Shown in pieces: positions 8,303-14,325 of a DNA stretch of 17,207 nucleotides. Made by a program: the position numbers and the translations under genes. The notes beneath the pieces are model-generated. The model was given only the letters and a program-made list of their open reading frames with translations. It was not told the DNA's origin and ran no database searches. The first letter of the stretch is position 1, and each line of letters starts with the position of its first letter. Source of the DNA: Pseudomonadota bacterium (lineage in GTDB: Bacteria; Pseudomonadota; Gammaproteobacteria; Xanthomonadales; Marinicellaceae); NCBI GenBank assembly GCA_008501575.1, contig QQUO01000134.1, forward strand, positions 1 through 17,207, written 5' to 3'.

Positions 8303-9405
8303 CCTGAGGACTCCTGTAAACGCCCATCCAGGCGTTGCTTGCGTTTATCGGCAGCGTGATAAAGCTCGCCGTGATTGGTTTCGAGATAAGCATCAATGGC
8401 CGCTTGACCGGTTTTATTAAGTGGGTAAAAGCACAGTTGTTGGCCATTTGTTTCGGTTAATATTGTCCACACATAACCGGCATCGGGGTCCATATAATCC
8501 ACCAATTGGGGCTGTTGGGGACGTCGTTCAGATGGTTGTGTGTGGTGATAAAAATCGCTTTTAATCAGATTACTTTTGATGCTGTCATCGTCTAAGTGCC
8601 GGCATGGATTATCACTTAAAAAAAATGCGGTCTTTAAGCCGTGACTTTGAAACACTTCAGCGGCCAGACGTTGTGCCAGTAACCATTGAATGAAACCCTG
8701 TGTGGTACTGCCCGGGTTTTCTTGGCGGAATGCATGAAGTGGTACAAAAGGCATAAAGACTGTCTGTCCACGCAGATAAAAGGACTGGTGGTTGTGGTTA
8801 TAATCAAAATGGGGTTCAGCGGCCAATAAGGCGGTTTCAATCACTTGCCATAAATGGTGCATACCCACTTGATCATAATGGTTGTGCATCATGGCGATTA
8901 AATCCAAATGGGTCATGTAATTGGCGTGGATAATCGGACCTTGGAAAAAATCCCGTAATAATTGATATGTGGGTGGTGAAACCATGCCTTTATCCAGCAG
9001 GGTTTCCTCAAATCGATGACAAACCGCTTCATCCTCTGAGATTAACACAAAAGGCACATGCATTAGGGGTGCGCCTGAATCCGGTGGCTGTAAACCTTCC
9101 GGCATATTGCCTTGATGGGCGCCGATGGCCAGTACCCGGTGTTGTTGCTGTTCACCTTGAAAGACCGCCGAGGCGTATTTTAATAAATTATTATGGATAA
9201 CAAAGTGAGGAGTCAGCATTGCTTCGGTGGGATAACAGGCTGCGGCAACCACCAGGGACACATCAGCACTTAAGCGCAAGACTTTGCTTAACTCACTGGC
9301 CATTTGGTCGCCTAATTGAGTGGCTTGGGATTTATCTAAAGTGTTTATTAACGAACTTTGGCATTCTAAACTGATGATGCCAAAGTGGTGTTTTTTATTC
9401 ATCAT
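8293..9405 (-). CDS. Unrecognised His-rich cytosolic protein between engB and uvrD
   Basis: The product has 370 residues and I do not recognise its family. It has no signal peptide or membrane segment. It contains 25 histidines (6.8%), with a cluster at H160, H166, H174, H176, H183, H184, H199, H204 and H206, which could bind metal. There are six cysteines (15, 57, 129, 268, 325, 369). The N-terminal half alternates hydrophobic strands (FGIISLE, VSLVVAAACYP, HRVLAIGAH, HVPFVLIS), suggesting an alpha/beta fold. The C-terminal part is charged, with a Pro/Gln stretch (RRPQQPQLVDY). Two consecutive ATGs (9403-9405 and 9400-9402) are possible starts. The gene overlaps engB by 11 bp and uvrD by 10 bp, so it is embedded in one operon. 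Codon use looks like its neighbours. Confidence 0.85.
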   Translation of the reverse strand: MMNKKHHFGIISLECQSSLINTLDKSQATQLGDQMASELSKVLRLSADVSLVVAAACYPTEAMLTPHFVIHNNLLKYASAVFQGEQQQHRVLAIGAHQGNMPEGLQPPDSGAPLMHVPFVLISEDEAVCHRFEETLLDKGMVSPPTYQLLRDFFQGPIIHANYMTHLDLIAMMHNHYDQVGMHHLWQVIETALLAAEPHFDYNHNHQSFYLRGQTVFMPFVPLHAFRQENPGSTTQGFIQWLLAQRLAAEVFQSHGLKTAFFLSDNPCRHLDDDSIKSNLIKSDFYHHTQPSERRPQQPQLVDYMDPDAGYVWTILTETNGQQLCFYPLNKTGQAAIDAYLETNHGELYHAADKRKQRLDGRLQESSGCH

Positions 9406-10000
9406 TATTCACAAACCAGGGACTGATGGTGGCTGATAGCACATCTGCACCCTGTTTACGCAGTGCTGAAAAAGTCTGACAGGTGGTGGTCTGACTAAGT
9501 TTTGCGATGTCTTTTTTGGTGGTGAGCAGGGCTTTGGTCATTTCTGAGCGACTGAGTTTATCGGCTTTATTTAATAACACATGGCTGTGTAAGCCGGATT
9601 GCGCTGCCCAATGAATCATTTGTTCATCAAAGGCTTTCATGGGATGGCGTATGTCCATGATGATTACCACGCCGATGAGGCTTTGGCGGTTCATTAAGTA
9701 ATAATCAATTTCCTTTTGCCAATGTTTGCGCATTTTTTCAGGCACTTTGGCATAACCATAGCCGGGTAAATCGATTAACCGTTGACCGGGGGCAAACTCG
9801 AAACAATTAAATAACTGGGTGCGGCCGGGGGTTTTGCTGACCTTGGCCAAGCCTTTATGATTGGTCAGGGCATTGATGGTGGTACTTTTACCCGCATTGG
9901 AACGGCCCACAAAAGCAATCTCTTGCCCCTCATCTTCGGGCAATTGGTCATAGCGGTAGGCGCTGACTAAATATTGGCTCTGATTAAATAATTGACTCAT
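9395..10000 (-). CDS. engB: EngB/YsxC/YihA ribosome-biogenesis GTP-binding protein
   Basis: The product has 201 residues, typical for EngB. GTPase motifs are in order: G1 GRSNAGKST (32-40), G2 region KTPGRTQ (56-62), G3 DLPGYG (77-82), G4 NKAD (144-147) and G5 SAL (178-180). The GRSNAGKS form of G1 and the DLPGYGYAK form of G3 are characteristic. It is a cytosolic GTPase needed for maturation of the large ribosomal subunit. The frame extends upstream to a TTG at 10048, but that extension spans the likely promoter -10 at 10022-10027, and the ATG at 9998-10000 begins the normal N terminus, so ATG is preferred. It is the first gene of engB - unknown - uvrD and divergent from the cytochrome c4 gene, as in Pseudomonas. 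Confidence 0.96.
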   Translation of the reverse strand: MSQLFNQSQYLVSAYRYDQLPEDEGQEIAFVGRSNAGKSTTINALTNHKGLAKVSKTPGRTQLFNCFEFAPGQRLIDLPGYGYAKVPEKMRKHWQKEIDYYLMNRQSLIGVVIIMDIRHPMKAFDEQMIHWAAQSGLHSHVLLNKADKLSRSEMTKALLTTKKDIAKLSQTTTCQTFSALRKQGADVLSATISPWFVNNDE

Positions 10001-10021
10001 AGGGATTTTACTCAAGCTGGA

Positions 10022-10048
10022 ATTATATACGCAATTAACCAACACCAA
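10022..10048 (-). promoter_or_regulatory. Candidate promoter of the engB operon
   Basis: On the minus strand TATAAT (10022-10027) is preceded by TTGGTG (10043-10048) with a 15-nt spacer, slightly short for sigma-70. The -10 is a perfect consensus hexamer 21 nt ahead of the engB ATG, so the messenger leader would be short. Confidence 0.45.
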
Positions 10049-10101
10049 GCGGCTGGCTGTTTTAAGACAAGGTATTTTAATGGACTGGCTTCAATTTTGA
10101 T

Positions 10102-10130
10102 ATGTTTGACTGCTGAGATTGCGTTATAAT
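10102..10130 (+). promoter_or_regulatory. Candidate promoter of the cytochrome c4 - dsbA unit
   Basis: A perfect TATAAT lies at 10125-10130. At the standard 17-nt spacing the -35 would be ATGTTT (10102-10107), a poor match; a better TTGACT at 10106-10111 is only 13 nt away. The -10 lies 38 nt ahead of the ATG. The cytochrome c4 ribosome site is AGGGG, 5 nt ahead of the ATG at 10169. Confidence 0.5.
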
Positions 10131-10168
10131 AGCGCACTTTGTTAATCAATAAACCGTTAGGGGTCCTT

Positions 10169-10786
10169 ATGAAACAGATTGTTTTGGTGGTTTTAATCAT
10201 ATTTACCGGTCAATTGATGGCCCAAGGCGATGCCGAGAAAGGTCAGGCTTTATCCGCCACATGTATGGCTTGTCATGGTACTGATGGAAACAGTGTTAAT
10301 CCAATTTGGCCAACCATAGCCGGCCAGCATCCTCAGTACTCTGAGCGGCAGTTAAAATTATTTAAAAATGGCGATCGGCCCAGCGCCACCATGATGCCGA
10401 TGACCATGGCATTATCGGAACAGGATATGGCTGATTTGGCCGCTTATTTTGGGCAACAAGAGGCTAAATTATTGGCAGCAGATCCCGCTAAAATTGAATT
10501 AGGTGAAGCCATATATCAGGGTGGCATTAAAGACCGGGATGTTCCTGCGTGTTTAGCCTGTCATGGACCAACCGGTCAAGGTAATCCCTTAAGTGGTTAT
10601 CCGGTGGTGGCCAATCAGCATGCCGCTTATATGGTTAATGAATTAAACTTATTTAAACAAGGCCGTGTGGTGCCGGGCAAAGATGATGTCAACGGCAAAA
10701 TAATGGCAGATATCGCCAAATACATGACCCAGGAAGAAATTGAAGCGGTTGCCAGTTATATGCAGGGCTTACAAGCGGCAGAATAA
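10169..10786 (+). CDS. Cytochrome c4, periplasmic dihaem c-type cytochrome
   Basis: The product has 205 residues. Residues 1-18 form a Sec signal peptide (VLVVLIIFTG core, cleavage probably after QLMA). Two haem-binding CxxCH motifs, CMACH at 32-36 and CLACH at 128-132, fall in two similar halves, the hallmark of cytochrome c4. Candidate axial methionines are in MMPMTM (75-80) for the first haem and KIMADIA (M179) for the second. Cytochrome c4 carries electrons in the periplasm, generally from the bc1 complex to terminal oxidases. The ATG at 10169 has AGGGG at good spacing; in-frame sequence upstream as far as 10139 lies inside the leader and is not part of the signal peptide. The dsbA gene follows after 56 nt. 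Confidence 0.95.
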   Translation: MKQIVLVVLIIFTGQLMAQGDAEKGQALSATCMACHGTDGNSVNPIWPTIAGQHPQYSERQLKLFKNGDRPSATMMPMTMALSEQDMADLAAYFGQQEAKLLAADPAKIELGEAIYQGGIKDRDVPACLACHGPTGQGNPLSGYPVVANQHAAYMVNELNLFKQGRVVPGKDDVNGKIMADIAKYMTQEEIEAVASYMQGLQAAE

Positions 10787-10842
10787 CTGAACTTTGCCAC
10801 ATTCATTCAGTCCATAGTAACGCTAATAAACGAGGAATATAT

Positions 10843-11688
10843 ATGAAAAAACTGATACTTTTACTGGCAATAACCCTCATTTGGGGATGTTCACAAGCCA
10901 ATGAATCAGACAACGAAACAGCGGTTAAAAAACAAGTCGCTGAAACCACCCAGGCGGTGAAACAGGATCTTCAGGAAAAAGTCGACAAAGAAGTTAAAGA
11001 GGCTGTCGTTGAACAAACTGCTGAAGCACAAGAACAGGCACAAGAAGTGGTTGAACAAGTGGTTGAACAAGCGGCAGAACAAGTGGACGATCATACAGGA
11101 CATAACCATCCTATCAGTACTGCAGCAACCAGTGATTACCAAGCCGGCATTCATTATAATGTTATTACGCCAGCCTGGGACACCGGACGCGATGATGTTG
11201 TTATTTATGAATTTTTCAGCTACATGTGTGCTCACTGTAATTCCTTTCAACCTTATATGAAACGACTGGAAGCTGATCTGCCTGATGGTGTTAAAGTACA
11301 ACGGGTACCGGTGGTCTTCTATCCGCAATGGCGGCCCCATGCACAAGCCTTTTACACCTTTGAAGCCATGAATTTATTGGATCAGGTTCATGCACCTTTT
11401 TTTGCGGCCATTCACCAACATAAGAAACAATTCCGTAACATAGAGGATGTGGCTGATTGGGTTGCTGGCTCATTTAATGTCGACAGAGATAAATTCCTGT
11501 CAACCGCTAAATCCTTTATGGTGGATGGTCAAATTCGCAAAGGCATGCAAATGATGCAAGCGATGAACATAACATCAACACCAACATTGGTGGTTAATGG
11601 AAAATACACCCCTAACCGAGAACAAATGCGTTCTCGTGACGATGTCATTAAAGTGGCTGAAACTTTGGCTTTACAAGAAGCAAAGTAA
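10843..11688 (+). CDS. dsbA: DsbA-family thiol:disulfide interchange lipoprotein
   Basis: The product has 281 residues. The N terminus is a lipoprotein signal (LILLLAITLIWGC, lipidated Cys16; Trp at -2 is unusual). Residues about 25-83 are a Glu/Gln/Lys/Val-rich heptad-like stretch, probably a coiled-coil stalk, followed by a His-rich linker (DHTGHNHP, 83-90). The thioredoxin-fold domain then begins; its active site is CAHC at 129-132 (CPHC in E. coli DsbA) and the cis-proline is P247 in TSTPTLVV. DsbA enzymes oxidise cysteines of exported proteins in the periplasm. This one is longer than the roughly 210 residues of standard DsbA because of the stalk. The ATG has GAGGA 6 nt ahead of it. Location after cytochrome c4 matches the Pseudomonas order and supports dsbA. 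Confidence 0.92.
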   Translation: MKKLILLLAITLIWGCSQANESDNETAVKKQVAETTQAVKQDLQEKVDKEVKEAVVEQTAEAQEQAQEVVEQVVEQAAEQVDDHTGHNHPISTAATSDYQAGIHYNVITPAWDTGRDDVVIYEFFSYMCAHCNSFQPYMKRLEADLPDGVKVQRVPVVFYPQWRPHAQAFYTFEAMNLLDQVHAPFFAAIHQHKKQFRNIEDVADWVAGSFNVDRDKFLSTAKSFMVDGQIRKGMQMMQAMNITSTPTLVVNGKYTPNREQMRSRDDVIKVAETLALQEAK

Positions 11689-11706
11689 CTTACTCATTAA
11701 TGTCAT

Positions 11707-11737
11707 AAAAAAACCGGCCATTAGAGCCGGTTTTTTT
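11707..11737. terminator. Bidirectional rho-independent terminator between dsbA and relA
   Basis: A 12-bp perfect stem is formed by A7-CCGGC (11707-11718) and GCCGG-T7 (11726-11737) around the 7-nt loop CATTAGA. The T-run on one strand is matched by an A-run on the other side, so the same hairpin can end dsbA transcripts (+) and relA transcripts (-). It lies 18 nt after the dsbA stop and 15 nt after the relA stop. Confidence 0.95.
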
Positions 11738-11752
11738 GTGCCTGAAAAGAAA

Positions 11753-13822
11753 TTAAGATTTTCGCCGGATATCCTTTACCGCCTGTAAAGTGGATAAACG
11801 GTTAATCACACGATTTAAATGATCAAAATCCTGGGTTTGGATGGCAATTTCAATATGCACGGCATTGTCGTCACTGGACGTATCTGTATTCAGCGCCATA
11901 ATGTCACTGTCCAACTGTGCCAATAAATGACTGATGTCTTTAATCACATTTTTACGGTCATCCACAATAATGTGCAACACACTGCTGTGGTAATCTGACA
12001 AGCTGTCTTGCCAGTGAACATTAATCAGGCGGTTGGGTTCTTCTGATATCATGTGGATATAGTTTACACAGCCGTGACGATGGACACTGATACCGCGGGT
12101 ACGGGTGATAAAACCACCAATGGCATCACCGGGTATGGGTTTACAGCAGGCGGCAAAGGATGTTTTTAAATCACTTACACCTTCCACCACCAAATCATTG
12201 GGGCTGGCTTTTTTTGAGAGGGTTTTTGGGGTGGTTTTAGGTACTTTTTTCTTCGGATTAAGCTGTTGATCGGCACGCCTTAATACCTGTGATACTGTGA
12301 TGTCACCGGTGGCAATCATGGCGTATAATTTATCTAAACTCTGGAGATTAAATGAAGCGAGTAATTTATTTATATCGGCATGCTGCAGGGCGTATTTATT
12401 AAGTTCGCTTTCCAGCATGTCCTTGCCAATGGTGAGGTTCTTGTCAAAATCGTTTTCACGAAACCATTGCCTTACCTTGGCCCGCGCTCGAGCGCTTTGT
12501 AAATAACCCGATTGTTCATACAGCCAGTCTTTGGATGGCTTGGGCTCCTTGGCGGTCAAGATTTCAATTTGTTCACCGGTTTTTAAAGGTCGGGTCAGGG
12601 GCACAATGGCGCCATTAACCTTAGCCCCTTGACAGCGATGTCCCACTTCAGTGTGCACTTGATAGGCAAAATCCACCGCGGTACTGCCATTGGGAAGATC
12701 GATGACATCACCTTCAGGAGTAAAGACATAAATACGTTCTTCCTGGGTGTCTGATTGAAAAGCATCTAATAAATCATCACTGTGGGCATTTTCATTGAGT
12801 AATTCGCGCATCCAGTTAACTTTCTTGTCATAGCCGCTGTCTTCCTTGCTACCGTCTTTATAGCGCCAATGGGCAGCCACACCGAGTTCTGCATGTTCAT
12901 GCATTTGGTGGGTGCGAATTTGCACTTCTAAGGTTTTACCATCAACCATCACCACCGTGTGTAAAGATTGATACATGTTTCCTTTGGGTTGGGCAATATA
13001 ATCATCAAATTCCTTGGGCACATGAGGCCAATTGGCGTGCACCAATCCCAATGCCGCATAACAATCGGCCACAGAATCCACCAATACCCGAATGGCGCGA
13101 ATATCGTATAAACCTTCAAACTGCAGGTTTTTCTGCTGCATTTTCTTATAGATACTGTAAATATGCTTCGGCCGACCGGCGATATCCGCATCGATGTCAT
13201 GTTTTTTTAGCGCTTGCTGCAGTTCTGCTGAGCAGCGTGCAATAAACTGTTCACGATCATCCCTTTTTTCTGCCAATTTATTGGCAATCATGCGGTAAGT
13301 GACGGTGTCTGAATAACGAAATGACAAATCTTCTAATTCCCATTTGATTTGCCACACACCCAAGCGGTTGGCCAAAGCCGCATGATAGGTCATGGTTGAG
13401 GTTGCCAGTTGTTTTTGTAAGTCAGTGGAAAAATTAAGCGCGGCACGCATCAGCACCAATTGTTCGGCCAATAAAATGAGTACCAAACGAACATCATTGA
13501 GCATGGCAAATAACAGTCGTCGCAGGCCTTCAGCATTATTGGATTTGGGATTGAGTAACCAATCGGCCTGATGGATTTTTAATAGGTCATCTAAGGTTTT
13601 TTGCTGGTTATCGGTTAGATTTGATACAGCCTGAGTTAATTTATCCGGGTTGTTTCTTATTTGGTGAAAAGCGATGAAAATTTGTTTGATGTCTTCATCT
13701 GCTCTTAGTTCATCGAGCAGTGTCAGGGTTTTGCTTTGGTGCGCCGGAGAACAGTGGTTACCATCTAACCAAAAATCATCTGTCGATAAGTCATCTGTTG
13801 AATGTTCGTGGCTATCTGACAT
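11753..13822 (-). CDS. relA: RelA, (p)ppGpp synthetase
   Basis: The product has 689 residues (E. coli RelA has 744). The N-terminal HD-like region lacks the hydrolase HDxxED motif; instead it reads NNAEGLRRLLFAMLNDVR (95-112), as in synthetase-only RelA. The synthetase domain follows the RelA marker LGVWQIKWELEDLSFRY (154-170), with GRPKHIYSIYKKM (216-228), the acidic EFDD (271-274, the EXDD signature of RelA rather than RFKD of SpoT) and NMYQSLHT (282-289). A TGS domain (YVFTPEGDVIDLPNGS), a conserved Cys pair at 559-560 (AACCKPIPGD) and a C-terminal ACT domain come next. RelA makes (p)ppGpp on ribosomes carrying uncharged tRNA. The ATG at 13820-13822 has no clear Shine-Dalgarno and lies 29 nt after the RNase P RNA, so expression may depend on read-through from rnpB. 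Confidence 0.95.
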   Translation of the reverse strand: MSDSHEHSTDDLSTDDFWLDGNHCSPAHQSKTLTLLDELRADEDIKQIFIAFHQIRNNPDKLTQAVSNLTDNQQKTLDDLLKIHQADWLLNPKSNNAEGLRRLLFAMLNDVRLVLILLAEQLVLMRAALNFSTDLQKQLATSTMTYHAALANRLGVWQIKWELEDLSFRYSDTVTYRMIANKLAEKRDDREQFIARCSAELQQALKKHDIDADIAGRPKHIYSIYKKMQQKNLQFEGLYDIRAIRVLVDSVADCYAALGLVHANWPHVPKEFDDYIAQPKGNMYQSLHTVVMVDGKTLEVQIRTHQMHEHAELGVAAHWRYKDGSKEDSGYDKKVNWMRELLNENAHSDDLLDAFQSDTQEERIYVFTPEGDVIDLPNGSTAVDFAYQVHTEVGHRCQGAKVNGAIVPLTRPLKTGEQIEILTAKEPKPSKDWLYEQSGYLQSARARAKVRQWFRENDFDKNLTIGKDMLESELNKYALQHADINKLLASFNLQSLDKLYAMIATGDITVSQVLRRADQQLNPKKKVPKTTPKTLSKKASPNDLVVEGVSDLKTSFAACCKPIPGDAIGGFITRTRGISVHRHGCVNYIHMISEEPNRLINVHWQDSLSDYHSSVLHIIVDDRKNVIKDISHLLAQLDSDIMALNTDTSSDDNAVHIEIAIQTQDFDHLNRVINRLSTLQAVKDIRRKS

Positions 13823-13841
13823 CGTTATCAGCGGTTGAAAT

Positions 13842-13850
13842 TAAAAAAAT
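13842..13850 (-). terminator. T-run after the RNase P RNA 3' end (weak or partial terminator)
   Basis: Directly after the P1 3' strand the minus strand reads CTCAATTTTTTTAA. The T-run would suit intrinsic termination, but no compact local hairpin precedes it; only the long-range P1 helix does. Termination may therefore be partial, which would let transcription continue into relA. Confidence 0.4.
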
Positions 13851-13851
13851 T

Positions 13852-14227
<376 letters not shown>

Positions 14228-14233
14228 ATGGGT

Positions 14234-14262
14234 ATTATTGGGTTGATGACACCGAAATACAA
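14234..14262 (-). promoter_or_regulatory. Candidate rnpB promoter
   Basis: On the minus strand TTGTAT (14257-14262) and AATAAT (14234-14239) are separated by exactly 17 nt. The predicted start would fall near 14227, which coincides with the 5' end of the RNase P RNA deduced independently from helix P1. Confidence 0.6.
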
Positions 14263-14271
14263 CTTGTATTT
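14255..14271. repeat. Perfect 17-bp palindrome between rnpB and the protease gene
   Basis: AAATACAACTTGTATTT consists of 8-bp arms around a single central C. The left arm supplies the rnpB -35 (TTGTAT on the minus strand). The right arm supplies TTGTAT on the plus strand at 14264-14269, 17 nt ahead of CAAAAT (14287-14292), a possible -10 for the protease. It may be a shared operator or simply two mirrored -35 elements. Confidence 0.6.
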
Positions 14272-14325
14272 TAGTTTTTAAGCAGGCAAAATCCTTTCAC
14301 ATCAAAATTTAACAGGATTTATTGG

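Noticed and set aside
8061..8420. Plus-strand reading frame of 119 codons
   Set aside because: It is antisense to the N-terminal motifs of uvrD, has no ribosome site and no family resemblance.
10001..10048. TTG-initiated extension of engB
   Set aside because: The extension contains a perfect -10 hexamer and no ribosome site; family members begin near the ATG at 10000.
10906..11346. Minus-strand reading frame of 146 codons
   Set aside because: It is antisense to the repetitive coiled-coil part of dsbA, which lacks stops because of its skewed composition.
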